Source: Apostichopus japonicus
Taxonomy: Eukaryota; Echinodermata; Holothuroidea; Aspidochirotida; Stichopodidae
Assembly (NCBI RefSeq): GCF_037975245.1
Contig: NC_092582.1
Coordinates: 22,904,577-22,964,576 of the forward strand
Length of the DNA stretch: 60,000 nt
Direction of reading: 5' to 3'
In this document: in pieces, positions 1-13,800 of the stretch
How the letters are laid out: every line of letters starts with the position of its first letter
Numbering within the stretch: position 1 is the first letter of the stretch
Notes under the pieces: generated by a model
Seen by the model: the letters and a program-made list of their open reading frames with translations, nothing else
What the model was told of the DNA's origin: nothing
Databases searched by the model: none
Made by a program: the position numbers and the translations under genes

Positions 1-339
1 CATTTAACGATTTTCAGAAAATCTGATCCTTAGGGAATGATTAGAGCTGTTGGGTTGTACATTTATGTCACTCATATCAAGCCATACCAAAATGAACACA
101 CAAAAAAAGTGGTAGCCCTCAATCTTACTAAGAGATCTAATGGTGTTAAGAACCACTGGCTCCAATGTGAATGAATTACAAACTGTCTCATTCAAAATAC
201 AGACAATTTTATTTTTCACCCGACTTAACAAACTTTTGTACTGTTTCTTCTGCAAAAAGTTTGAAGTTTGTGCCCCTGTTCCATCTATCTCGGTTGTAAT
301 TTTTGGTGACACACATGGTTCCTAATGCTTTACCATTGG
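1..339. other. Left flank, no gene recognised
   Basis: Presumably inside the XPR1 intron after exon 13. No exon, RNA, or repeat was recognised apart from the 8-bp target copy ACCATTGG at 332-339. Confidence 0.5.
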
Positions 340-389
340 CATAGGCATAGGAGGCGGGGGGGCTGGGGGGGCTGCAGCCCCCCAACCAA

Positions 390-862
390 ATTTTTGGGTG
401 AAAATTCGGGCAATATGCTGAGAATTTTTCGGGCACCTACTGGAAGAAGAAGAATTTGCAATGTGTTTTTCATTTTTTTGGGTGGTGAAAATTCGGCAAT
501 ATACTGAGAATTTTTCGGGCATCTACTGAAAGAATAATAATTTGCAATGTGTTTTTCAATTTTTGGGTGAAAATTCGGGCAATATGCTGAGAATTTTTCA
601 GGTACCTACTGGAAGAAGAATAATTTGCAATGTGTTTTTCATTTTTTTGGGTGAAAATTCGGCAATATGCTGAGAATTTTGTCGAGCACCTACTGAAAGA
701 AGAATAATTTGCAATGTGTTTTTCAAATTTTTGGGTGAAAATTCGGGCAATATGCTGAGAATTTTTTCGGGTACCTACTGAAAGAAGAGTAATAATTTGC
801 TGTGTTTTTTCCAATTTTTTTGGTGAAAATTTGGGCAATATGCTGAGAATTTTGCGCCACCT
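390..862. repeat. Tandem array, ~85-bp unit, about 5-6 copies
   Basis: Units share GGGTGAAAATTCGGGCAATA, GCTGAGAATTTTTC, CACCTACTG, and TTTGCAATGTGTTTTTC. A remnant continues at 1245-1284 on the other side of the inserted element. Confidence 0.9.
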
Positions 863-864
863 AC

Positions 865-1244
865 CAGTGGCGGAGCGTCCATACAGTCAGAGGGGGGCGG
901 ATGCCCCCCCTGACGGACTCAAATGGACTGCTGGCGCCCTTTTCAGCTTTTTACCACTTTTTACTTATTCACGATTATTGACTTTTCTTATTGCGCTCTC
1001 AAATACCTATTGACATTTGTCACATTTTGTTGGTGCAATTTTCTGACAAATGGCGATGACCCCTATTTATTCTTTGTTTATCTGCAAATTAGCAAGGCCC
1101 TGAAAAGGTAATTTCCGGCGATCTAGGGAATATCTTTACTCCAAAAATTTCTGTACGCTTGGTGGCGCTCCGCTTAGATGGTGTCAAAAGCGCCCCTACA
1201 GACCATTCTCTCCCCCTTGACCAATACCCCTAGCTCCGCCACTG
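865..1244. mobile_element. Inner hAT-like element inserted in the tandem array
   Basis: Terminal inverted repeats CAGTGGCGGAGC and GCTCCGCCACTG. The right flank GCACCTAC (1245-1252) matches the left flank CCACCTAC at 7 of 8 bases, and GCACCTAC is part of the host array unit, so it is the target duplication. 380 bp, no ORF of note. Confidence 0.85.
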
Positions 1245-1563
1245 GCACCTACTGAAAGAAGAAGAATTTGCAATGTGTTTTTCTTATATTATTTTTATTA
1301 TCATTATTGTTGTAACAACTTCCCCAATAATTCTAACCAATATGGAAGGGTCATAACACGGAAAATGATTTTATGTTATTGGCATGTGATGTAATAACCG
1401 ATGAATGCCTATTTATATGCACATTAACATGTGGAACGCGCGCGGAGCGGGCGAAAAATTTTGGTTATATTTTTCGGGCAAGTCGTTACAGCCCCCCCAA
1501 ATCAAATGAGGCTCCTACGCCTATGACCATTGGTACCAACAGACTGTGAACAATTTCAATGGA

Positions 1564-1690
1564 GAATGCAGCCATTACAAAACATATAAAAATATAAAAA
1601 ATATAAAAAATACAAAAATTATAAAAAATATAAAAAAATATAAAAAATATAAAAAATATAAAAAAAATATAAAAAATATAAAAAGGTCAA
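1564..1690. repeat. A-rich AAAATAT simple repeat
   Basis: Irregular repeats of AAAATATAAA, starting 22 bp past the XPR1 exon 13 donor on the minus strand. Confidence 0.9.
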
Positions 1691-1711
1691 AGGAGGTCAG
1701 AGCACACTTAC

Positions 1712-1878
1712 TATTTCTGAGTATATGACTTCTTCTCGAAGGAATCTTTTTGGAGCTTTCCCCTCCAGCAGACCCCAGTCCATCTTGATGTCCCACGTCA
1801 GAGTGTAACAGGAACTGACCAAGATGCTGGTCAACCATAGATAATGGAACGGATCCTCCCACTTACTAGAATAATTCA
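1712..1878 (-). CDS. XPR1: XPR1 coding exon 13 (last one in window)
   Basis: Encodes residues 535-590 with [19 protein letters not shown] and [11 protein letters not shown]. It ends in donor GTAAGT on a complete codon, so at least one more coding exon is needed. None is recognisable in 1-1711, which is filled by transposon and repeat sequence. Confidence 0.94.
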
Positions 1879-4800
1879 CTGGACAAAAAGAAAAATCACC
1901 CCCCAAAGAAAATATCGGTCAAAATTTGTGTCTTAGATGTTAATGATTCATTTCTATGAGCGTCGTGATAAATCGAACAAATTCTGGTCTGACTCGAGTG
2001 GCGAGGAAAGTTCCGAGCAAACTTTCCGCTCAGGGCTAGAGACGGTCGAGGGATTTGTAAAATATTTTCAAAGAGTGCGAAAGATGAGAACAGAAAGAGA
2101 AAGAACTAGCCTGGAAAAAATAGACAGCCAGGAGAAGAGTAGAAAGATGAGAGCAACTGAAAAATGAAAACATATACACATACACACGAACAAACACGCA
2201 CACACACACGCAAACATGCACAAATAAATACATCAGCCAAGAAAAGTAGGTAGTTTTGAATTATCTTTTGCCTCACAGAAGAATATATCATTATGCAATT
2301 GTGGTCATCATCCCTGTTCCTCAATCCCTTCCACCCATCCTTTGCACCCTCTTCTTTAGCACTCCTACAATGGGACTAATTTTTTACAAACTTTGACACC
2401 CCCTCCATTCAGAAATTGTGAAAATAATGACTGACTTCAGCAAAAAATGCTGTTATGAACCTTGTAGCGGGTGTCTTTAGAAAACGAAAACTTGAACAAT
2501 CTTTCTATTTTATTGGTCATTTATGAAAGAAATCTTTTACAATTTTTCAAACTCTTGTAAAATGCAAATCTGAAACTGAAAACGTGCAGTCTCTAAGTAC
2601 TTTTGAAAGCCTCCTCCGGCCCCCAGGTGAGGTTTTCTATTCACTGGTACTCAAAAAATATCATAAGCCTAAAAAAATAAAATAAAAAAAAATCACATTT
2701 TATCGAATATATCTTTCGAGATTGACGGTGAGTATAAAATAATAATAATAATGATAGGAATTTTTAAAGCGCAAAATGCAAAAGCCTCTAAGTGCTAAAA
2801 TAATGTAAGAAAACCAACCGTACTTACTTTCAGAACTTAATGATGAGAAGATGACGACGAAGAATGTGGTCGAGTACTTGCCAGCGTTGACAAGATGTGG
2901 AAAAGCCAGTCTGGAATCGTAATAACGCCTCACACACTGGGCAAAACGGAACCAAGCAGGAAGACTAGCGACTATTGCACGTACCTTATAGCCATACGTA
3001 TTACAACTGACACTGCCTGTGATGGTGTTAGAGAGGATAGAAACAAATCATCGTTAAATAAATTAAATCCCCTCCAAAATACAATAAAATAATCATAATA
3101 ATTATAAATTATTTCTCCTTAATTGGTTTTTCAAATTTGGTCAGTAGCGCTACGATATGCGGTTAAGTGATACCAAATGGTTTTTTGCCCTTGCGTGACT
3201 TACAGACACACAAGTATTACGTGTAACTGTGGTAGACCTTAGTGTACCCGGAGACTCTCAGAATACACATGTTAAGGCTAGCAGCCAATAATATCACAAC
3301 CAGATAGCTGAGCATTCTCTATTCTGTCAGCCTGTACCAGGAGATGTTAACCAATCTATTAATTATGGTTAACAGCCAATCAGAGTCAGGGTACTTTTCT
3401 ATATTATGTGGAATGTACCAGTAGACTGTTCACAATGTATCTATCTTGTTAAAATGCCAATCAGAGACAGCTATTTGGGACTTCTCTGTTATGTCAGGCT
3501 CTACCAGGAGACTGTCACAATCTATGAGCTAATGGTTCGCAGCCAATCAGAGACAAGTATTCTCTCTCATGTCAGTCTGTATCAGCATTTAAAATGTCAC
3601 CTGACAACTTCTTCTTCTACTGATTCACTACAAATGGTGGATTCATCAATTAACACAACCAAAATGTCTAATTATACATGCTGGAAGCAGCTTGTTATTT
3701 CGTGCCTAATCAAATATGAAATATTGCAACAAACACATCATCTTCAACCTGGGTAGACCTAACGGTACTTACAAGAGCTGTTCACCCAGAGAACCTCACA
3801 GGAGTAAAAACAAATAAGAAATTCAAAATCTAGAAGGACACACTGTAGACTGTTCAGTTGATCGGCCAGCCAGAAATCAGCAAAGCCTACTGGGTAGAAA
3901 GGAGCCACGGCGATGTGTGACTGTGGATCGGAATAATAAAGAACACGAAAATACCATTTGAAGTACATGATTGTGATCGTAGAGTGATATCATCAAGAGA
4001 TGGGTGGCTTATTTCCTCGGGGGTCATCGAATGGATGAACCGTGACATAGATCAAAGGATCAAAACTAATTAGTGACGGGTTAAAGACAAAAAAAATAAA
4101 AAATTGTCAGTAAATATGACATATTCCAATAAGGCTATCACGCAGACTAATATGATACTACATTATGTCGAAACATGAAACCAATAAGTACGAGTCTGTG
4201 ATCGTAAAATGCTCATTTGCCCTATTTTCCTACACTGAATGAATTAATTGTACCTATTTCCACATAATTTTCCGTCTAAAACTGAAATCGTATTTAACTA
4301 TATCCTGTTCATTTGAGACGAAACATGATAGAAAAAAAACAAACTGTTCACTTTCTGTCTCTGCTTTTGATCCCCCCACCCACCCACCCCCTCCTTCCTC
4401 ACAAAAGACTAACAATGACAATACTAACAATGACAAAATTAACAATGACTATACTAACAATGAAATAACAATAATGATCATGACAATCTCCAAGACTTGA
4501 GGAGGGGAAAAAAAAACAGCACATTTTATGGAATATTGTCAACAAATTTCCAAGATTCTGGGCCAAAATATGACAATGACAACTTACCAATGACTATAAA
4601 CAATACAACAACGATACAACAATGACAATGACAATTTCCGACACATGGAGAGGGGAAATAAAAACGACACATTTTACGCAATATTGTCAAGGAAATTTGT
4701 AAGAATCCGGAACCCCCCAAGAAAAAAGATCAAAAAAGAAAGATGAGAAAAAATTGAACATACCAATATTTTGAGCAACCAGAACCTTGCCCTATATTTG

Positions 4801-7800
4801 AGTGTCCTCGTGGGATTAAATAGAAATAGAAGCATAAAGACTGCTAGGGCCAGAGGGTTTAGGTAACTCCATCGATTCAACCAGTAACAGATAAGAAAAC
4901 TAAAAACACTGATGGCCCAAAGGACTCCTAAAAATAAAGCAACCTGTAGTGAAAAAAAAAACAAACAAAGGAAACAAAAGTTAAAAACAACCCCCAGATA
5001 TGATGAAATCTAGTATTAAGTAGCATATTAAACCAACCAGAGAAGAACAAATTGGTTAGTGGTTCAAATGCCCAAACAAATTCAATGGTGTGGTAAGCCA
5101 TAGTGTACATGTTAAGATTCATGAACGTGTGCACACCAAAGTGAAGAGGAATTATCTTATTGACAAAGGAAGGCACCAGGAATCAGTTATCATGTCGAGA
5201 AAGTCTATTTAGTGACATAGTGAAAAAACAGATACATGAATGAATATTAATGAGGTCATAATTGCAGTGAAGAGGGCAAAAACGATACAGTGAACTCCAG
5301 TGTAAGTAGCAAAATTAAACAAAAATAGATAAAATGGATATCTCTTAAAGAAGAGTAGTTTTGTGTTTCACTTTGTAAGAATAGGAAGAGAAAAGGACGA
5401 ATTTCAACTTGCCACCTGGCTAACTAAACTAAGTCTATAAATGCAATTATAAGGTTGACTGTTACATTGTCTACTTTCATGATATCCCTTTAACGGTCAC
5501 CCCTCCCCTCACCGACATCATCCCCTCCCCTACCCCCACACCAAGTGTCACATAGTGGTCAATCAAGTACAAGCTGTTATGACAAGCTCTTTACACTCAA
5601 TATCACAGCACAACTTCACTCAGTGAGATTGATTTTTGTTGTCAGAGTTTTATGCTTCTCTATGTATGGAAATAATTTCGACGATCAGAACATGCAGAAA
5701 AATTCTTCAAGTAATCATGATAAATTTGGTGCTATGCTGATGTCCAACGTTAAAGATATCAGCACTGCCGGACAGCCAGATGGTCAAATGACCAGATTAC
5801 AACATGTACAACTCTGCGATACTAGGCACAGTCAAGTCAATATCAACGTCCAGTCTGACTAGAATCGAGTTCTCCACTCGAGTCACTGTATTATCTCTAA
5901 CGGGCAATCGATTTTAAACAAACCGGTCCAAGTTACACCGTTTTTCATTAAGGTCGTTTCCAGTCATTTTTTTGAGACCCAAATAGTCTAGTCGTTGACT
6001 CGAGTCACTGTGTTTCATCTCTCAGACGAAACTTCACAAATCCGATCTAGTCACGCCGCACCTAGACCTTAGTGACTCGTGTCACGACCCGGTCAACGCG
6101 GGTGGTAACCGTGGTGACCATTTCAGGCCTACCCACCTCTAGCAATTCCTCGTGAGAGAGATTATTTCTGGGATCTAACTCGAAGATGAGGACGTGATTG
6201 ACCCCAGCCTTCCTCCAGCCGTAGGTGTTGATGCCGAGCAGGAAGATGATGAAGATGAGCAGGAACATCCCTCGGTACATCCTCAGAGCCGGCCTCCACT
6301 CCTCTCTGACGTCCGCACAATCCACTGTAAGAGCAACACCACAAACGTTTACTCAATCCTCTCTGTTATGTGGGTACAGGTGAGGGTTGGCAGAGGGTCG
6401 CAGGGGGGGGGGAGATATAAGTGGACCATAACTGCTAAAATTAATCATTCCTCAATGAGGGTAAATGTGGAAAGACTGAACAACTTCTAAGATCACAACT
6501 TCTTAATGAAGCATTACTCTAGGAGGTTAAAGGTGGGAGAGGGTGATCTTTTACCCTGTCATGTGAAAGGATGACTATTAAAGAGAGGTGTGATGGGGGT
6601 GGAAAGTGGGTAATAATAAATCAGTGCCATTTATGATAGGAGTGCTGAAATGGGTGGTAAAGATGGGGTTGGGGGGGGGAGGGGGAGGAGATGATGAGGA
6701 CCATGGTTGCATAATAAAATTATTCTCCCTGTAGACTTAAGTGCCACCCTTCATTTCTGGCATACTTGTAAAAATGGTGGAAATGGAATTAACGTGATGT
6801 AAATGTCTTTTATCCACAGTAACCCTAAGTGCTCGACTCATGTTAAATAACATCCAAGAAATCAAAGTCAGTCCTTAGAAACCAGTCTTTCTGGACTGGG
6901 TATCATTCGTACATTAATTTGCACTTGAAACGATATTCGGCCATTTACATCTTGGAAACTTTTTTCACTTTTAAGGCTTTTCAAAAATAAATTCTGCATG
7001 TGCTCTTACCTTTCGCAGGAAAATTCCCCCACGTTATCTCCAGTTCGGAACAGTTCATGGGGCTAGTCAAATTCTCGTCGGCCGAGAAGCTCGGCGTTGT
7101 GAAACGATCACTGTACATGTGCGAAACCATCACTGTGAAACAAAGACGAAAAGAAATTAATAAAAAATATCTTCAAATTATTTGAGAGGTCAATGTAAAG
7201 ATATCATGGTTCAGTCCACACTGGTAGCTTACACTTTTAACATCTGCGGAAAAATTATCACACCCATGTAGACAGAACTAAACTAGAATATACAACCTAA
7301 TTCGTGATTTTTGTTCCCCTCTTTCATTGAGCGTTTGTTAGCCAGGAAATTTTTGCGGAACACGAATAACTTTTGACCGATACCAACAACAAATCCCAAA
7401 CCAGTTCTGCCGAACGGGAAGCTACATACATAATATGAAGTATACCCCAGTTATTCTTCTGAAGTTAGAGCGTTTTCCAGCAAGTGTCAACATACACACA
7501 CACACGTGCACGCACACACGAGGAAGCAAGGAACAATCACCAAAAGTAACTTAATAGGCTTCTTCATCATTAATTGAAGCACTATATGGAGACCTCACAT
7601 TCACCCACACAGGTGTGTTTTACATTCAGACCGAGGACCCCATTGTTTTTTCCATTGTTCAAATCCACGTACCCTAACCTTAACAATACCCCATACAATA
7701 GAATTCTTCCGAGGACGTGGTGATTCTTTAAAAATCACAACCGAGGACCTGAAATTCTTTTGTTCAAGTCCTCGGTCGGACAGAAAACAAACGCACACAC

Positions 7801-10800
7801 ACACACACACACACACACAAAAGATGTCTTAACTTCAAACATAAGTTAGGTCCACAGAAGGGGTTTCTATGGGGACAGAGACAAATTTAAATCATTTTTC
7901 ATATTGTCATATTAAACTAGGGTTGCTACAAAGAGCAGAACTGGAACAAAGTCAGACAACCACACAGATCGGCCTCCCTCTGTTGTTTACTTATTTTCAG
8001 TAAGACTTCGAGTGTATCACACCTTAACCATGTTTACACTCCAGAACCAATCAAAACTAAGCGACCGAATGAGGTCGTCATAACAAAGAACACAAGTCCA
8101 ATATCCATCCAAAGAATAACTGTCAACGGCTTCCCCTAAACACGACCTTGTCAAAACGAGAAAGAAAGGTTGTCCCATATTCATGAGACAGATTACCAAA
8201 CTAGAGCTGTAGCAGAAAGATAGCTTCCATATTGAGACAAGATTCCTACCAACTACTGACTACTGGGGATTACTTTCATGTGAATCTTGGCAGCCAAACA
8301 TCCCATGGTAATCCCACTACTACATCAGCAAATCCCAGTAATGTAGAGACCTCAACAAATCAGTGGATTAAGCAAGCAAACATTGATGTCACACTATGTA
8401 TTACCATCTCATTATACTAAAGAAACAAAACTTACCACCCCTGCCTGCCTGAACCTAGCGACCTAATTGCATAAAAATATTTATTCACTCCGTTTTCCAA
8501 ATTGAAAACAGCCCAAAAACCTTTTGTTTTTTCCAAGGAAGAAAGAAGAACAATTGATAACACATTTCAAGGTTGCCATGGCAACCATAGTCAACAACTA
8601 CAGAAGGATATCAATGAAGAAAAGAATAAAGAATACATATTGCTGTTCTATTCACAAAACCTACACATCTCTCCTACAGTGTACATATTGCTGTTCTATT
8701 CACCAAACCTACACATCTGTCCTACAATGTAAATATTGATCATTGTTACTTTGCTACATTTTCTTGGACGACCAAACTGTATGGCCTGGTTGCCTAAAGG
8801 ATAACAAGAAAAAAAAACTTCTTATATAAAAAAAAACTTCTAATATTTTGCCCTGACATTTATCGTCGCTCGTAAATGATTTTCCCGATAATCAAATTAA
8901 ACAATACCAATGCTAAAAATCCAGTTTTGTAAGCTTGACCATAGTGAATTCTTCATTACCAATAATTGAGAAGAAAAAAAAGGAATAGAGAAAGACAAAA
9001 AAAAGGGGGTGTGTGGAAATATGCTCTGATTGATGAAAGACGCTTTAAGTGATATACTCACTTCCTGAGAACAGAAGGCACAGTACTGTTATGAATAACC
9101 CTGAATATAACCCGACGAAGAAGGTGGTCCAATTTGTGTGCTGCCAGATAGAAAAGCAAAGACAAGAGAAGATGATGAATAAACTTATCTGGTTTTCACA
9201 TAGCAAAATGCTATGCAACTTTGCATGCAAATTGCTATACAAGTGCAAAACATGCACGGTGAATAACTTATCTGGTTTTCGCATAGCAAAATTGGCAAAT
9301 TGCTATACAAGTGCAAAACATGCATGGTGAATAACTTATCTGGTTTTCGCATATCAAAATGCTATGCAACATTGGCAAATTGCTATACAAGTGCAAAACA
9401 TGCACAGTGAATAACTTATCTGGTTTTCGCATAGCAAAATTGGCAAATTGCTATACAAGTGCAAAACATGCATGGTGAATAACTTATCTGGTTTTCGCAT
9501 ATCAAAATGCTATGCAACATTGGCAAATTGCTATACAAGTGCAAAACATGCACAGTGAATAACTTATCTGGTTTTCGCATAGCAAAATTGGCAAATTGCT
9601 ATACAAGTGCAAAACATGCATGGTGAATAACTTATCTGGTTTTCGCATATCAAAATGCTATGCAACATTGGCAAATTGCTATACAAGTGCAAAACATGCA
9701 CAGTGAATAACTTATCTGGTTTTCGCATAGCAAAATTGGCAAATTGCTATACAAGTGCAAAACATGCATGGTGAATAACTTATCTGGTTTTTGCATATCA
9801 AAATGCTATGCAACATTGGCAAATTGCTAAACAAGTGCAAAACATACACGGTGAATAACTTATCTGGTTTTCGCATAGCAAAATTGGCAAATTGCTATAC
9901 AAGTGCAAAACATGCATGGTGAATAACTTATCTGGTTTTTGCATAGCAAAATGATATGCAAAATTGGCAAACTGCTATACAAGTGCATAATATGCATAGT
10001 AAATTTTTTTTAAACACAGAACCAAAGTACTTTCTAAGAAACAAAAGTTCATAGCCTTGCAAAACTGCTATGCAAAACTTTTACACTAAAATTATTCCCC
10101 GGATGAGGAGAAATATTGAGAGGTGGTGAAACCAATGTTTAGTTTAGGTGATTGACATCTCCTGAAGTTAATGGGTTTTGTTTCGAAAGGACACTGCGTT
10201 TTCGAAGTGATTTGAAGTGTTGAGGTCGTGGCTTTAGCTACACAACCCCCAAAACTCATGCGAGTTCGGTTGTGGGTGACACCCCTATGTCACATTCAGG
10301 GATTCAGGCTAGGTTAAACCGCACTAGTGTCACTTCCCTGAGTGACACTATCTTGTCACTTTGGCAACTTCAACATAATTCCACATTACCTAATAAACTG
10401 ACAGCAGTACTTTGACGATAGGTAACCACATTTCATGTTTCTATAATCATTACCATCGGGTCAACTTGGACTGTTTGTTTTCTCTGATAATTTGAAGAGA
10501 TCTCTTGATACTTGTTTTGTTGTCATTGAACTAAAGTCTGCATTACCTTGGCAACAAGTGGTGGCACTCTTAACTTGTTCATGGCCCTTTGTCTATCTCC
10601 ATCTGCTAAATTATTTGTGAACAGTGCCTGTGAAAATAGCAAAAAAAATAGAAAGATTTTCAAAGAAATATTAAAAAAAAAAAAAAAAAAACATTGTCTT
10701 ATTGGTAATCCATTAATACAACAAATCAAGACAAGGTGATGTTGAATTAACTCTGGCCTGCCAGAGACGCTACAAGTTTGTGTACGACGGTTGAACAGCT

Positions 10801-13800
10801 CATTGGTTGGTCGGTCAGTTAGTCAAGTGACCTAGGACTCCTAGTAAACAACTGAAAAGAAATATAACCAAACTAACAGATCATTCTTTTCTCAAAAAGT
10901 TTAACGGGAAAGCCCAGTTGAAAAAAATTGAATATGAATATGAATTTTACTTTTTTTAAGTATAAAATTTCTAAATTTAGATTAAGATATAAATGTATCT
11001 TGCAATAGTCAAGAGCCATCAACATCAGTACCAAACATGATGTGGATTGGGATGGGCGTAGGGGAACTTCTGTTCCAATCAACACTTGTATGTTACTAAA
11101 TACTAAGTCTCAAAATGGATTCCAATACCTTTGCTACATAGACTTAAAGGGCTTATTCCCAAACAACAAAATATTGCATTGTAACTGAAAATGGGTTGCA
11201 CACTTAAATCGAGAACTTAGCCCCATCATTGACCAGAGCATGGTACATATATAACATATTTACAAAATTTTGGGAAACTTCCCAGAACTTTGATTTGAAG
11301 ATTTTCAAGCAGAGAATAAAACAAAATGGATGAAGGTGTTTCATATGTGGTGGAGATGTAATGGAGGGCTGGTATGAAGTCAGAGAAACAACAACATTCC
11401 TCTTAGAGACAGACATAAACAAATGAAATTCCATCCTACGAGGAATTTGTTATTTTGATTTTATTCTCCCTCCTGCAGGTTATGAAGACATCAAAAGTTG
11501 ACTTCCGACGTTTCCCTCAAAACCTGTCAGATTTGTAGGATCAACCTCAAATGATAAAGCACAAAGTCATACAGGGACTTTGTGTTTATTTGCACTTGGC
11601 ATTATAGCATGATAACAGAATGCCAACACCGAGACATTTACTGTAGGTAAACTCACACGGTGGTAGTCCGGACAAATGATTTAACGATTAACTTTTATGG
11701 GGGGGGGGGAGCGGAAAGGTTTCCTTCGATGTTGTCTTTTTTTATAAAATGCTCTTCCTCTGGAAACGTGAGAGGCTAAAGCTTGTAGTCACGAGAGTAA
11801 AAAATCATAGAGTGTGAACATGGACAAATTCATGTAAACCTACAAAGCCCTTTTCAAGCATTTTGCTTGTTATTGGGAGTAGCTTTTCCATATTAGGTTA
11901 ATAAAATCAGAGCTCGCCTAATTGCCATACCCTCCTGCGTTCAGGTATCACTTCTCTTTGTTAAAACACATTCTTGTAGAAATTGAAAGGATTTTAAGGG
12001 GTCTTTAAGAGGGCCATTCAAATCACTAACTTGATGCACCAAGGGGTTAATTTATCAATTCAGTATAGGAAAGCAAAACACAATGCCAATGTGATAAACT
12101 AGCTTAACATATGCAGTTTGTCTGCAACAAAAGCTAAATCTCTGCCCAGCTTGTAGTATGTGTTATGAATTGTGGGCATTAATACAACATGTTATTAATA
12201 TCTCTTTATTCTCCCATATTTGCCCTTCCAAACAGTTCCTTTTACCCAAAGTCATAATCGAAAGGAGCGCAAAACTTGACGAAACCAAAACTCCGACCTT
12301 TCTGGAACCAGATACCCACCATACATCTTTGAAATCTGAAAACCAGATTTGAGATTTAAAAAAAAAATATCCCTTGATTTGGCTAGTGACTTAGATAGTG
12401 ACACTCCTTATGAGAGTACCCCTTTAATAATTTTTAATATTTTTGGAATTCGTGGCCAACTGGACACTTCATACAGCTGATCCAGCAGATAAGAATAAAG
12501 TGGAAAAAAAATGAGGTCCTTCAGAAGAAAAGGGAGACCCTGCAGTAAATTGATCTCTCAACTGAAAGCAACTTTTTTTTACATTTGGTCTCTTGATTTC
12601 TTGATCTGTTTTTGATCTGTTTATGATCTCTCTTGATCTGTTTTTGATCTCTTTTGATTTCTTGATCTCTTGATTTCTTGAAAATTTATGAAACCAGAAA
12701 AAAAGGTTCCCAAGATTTGATCAAGCTATGTAAGGTATGCACCATTCTCACATTTCTTTGTGTTACAAATTTAAGTTACCTTTAGCTGGTGAGTATTAAC
12801 TTCATTCGATTCTGGGAGGTCTGGTCTTCCATTTTTTAACATCTTTCTTAAAGATGACTTTCGGCAAATGATTAATTTTGGTATCTTGACCACCAACTGA
12901 CGAATTTAATGAATACAATTTAGCCTTAAAGGAGCATTCCAGAGATCTGACACAGTTTTATGTTGAATCTCTCTTCATTGACCCTCAATAGCTACAGAAA
13001 TGTCGCTAGTGCTCAAAATGTACGTTTTTCCCCAAATTTTGACAGAACAAGACTACACTTCTGCCTTATGAAGTCATCGTTCAATACATACAAAGAAAAC
13101 AAAGTACACTGTGAAGAGTTAAATTGACCAAATTCAACTTGTAAAGCTACTGCGAAGAAAAGAACAGAGAGTAAACATACCCTACTCTTTCCCTCACACC
13201 CTCCGCTCCCCCCCCCGCCTTTGCCCCCCTCATCTAATCACCTCTGTTTCTGCGATGATATTGTCAACCTGTTTACTGATGTAGAAACTTGCTCTCTCCA
13301 CCTTCACAGAGCGAAAGTCAGCCCCCTTGTCATTTTCGATCATCTTGTCGTGTTTCTTGAGGATCTTTCTGAAGCCAGTAAAATTTAAATTCTAAGACAG
13401 AAGGGAAGAAAGAAAGAATAAATCTTATTCCATTTGGGAGATAATCTCATATTAAAGTTTACTATGAGAGGTGACATCTGTGATGCTGTAGTACGTCGAG
13501 GAGGCGAAAAAACCTTTACACTCTTCCAAGACTTCACCATACAAGAACTGGTGGAACAGAATAGTTTGAATTTTAAAATGCAGAAGCCAATGCATGTTGG
13601 AGATTGTGTACACTTTTGTTAGCAAGAGAACAATTACTGAAGCTTTCATGCCACGAGGGAACATGCAAAGTATAAATGAATGGGATAAATTTGATTTTTT
13701 TTTTTTTTTAATTTTCGATTATAATTAGGCAACTGACCATTCACAATATCACCATTTTGGATCTCAGATTGTAAAGTGCTATGTTCCCTATATACAACAC

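Larger units (their letters stand above)
340..1525. mobile_element. Outer hAT-like non-autonomous element with internal tandem array
   Basis: Terminal inverted repeats CATAGGCATAGGAGGC (340-355) and GGCTCCTACGCCTATG (1510-1525) are flanked by perfect 8-bp direct repeats ACCATTGG (332-339, 1526-1533), as expected for hAT insertions. The 1186-bp interior has a palindrome GGGGGGCTGCAGCCCCCC-like near 370, an ~85-bp tandem array, and a second hAT-like element inserted in that array. No transposase frame. Confidence 0.85.

Noticed and set aside
1-1711. Search for the missing C-terminal XPR1 exon
   Set aside because: No frame matched the expected C-terminal EXS segment; the stretch is mostly transposon and repeat.
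4928-5176. Hydrophobic minus-strand open frame next to XPR1 exon 10
   Set aside because: Resembles a membrane protein only by composition; exon 9 and exon 10 join in phase without it.
9177-10003. CRISPR-like repeat array
   Set aside because: Eukaryotic locus; there are no unique spacers, the whole unit is repeated.
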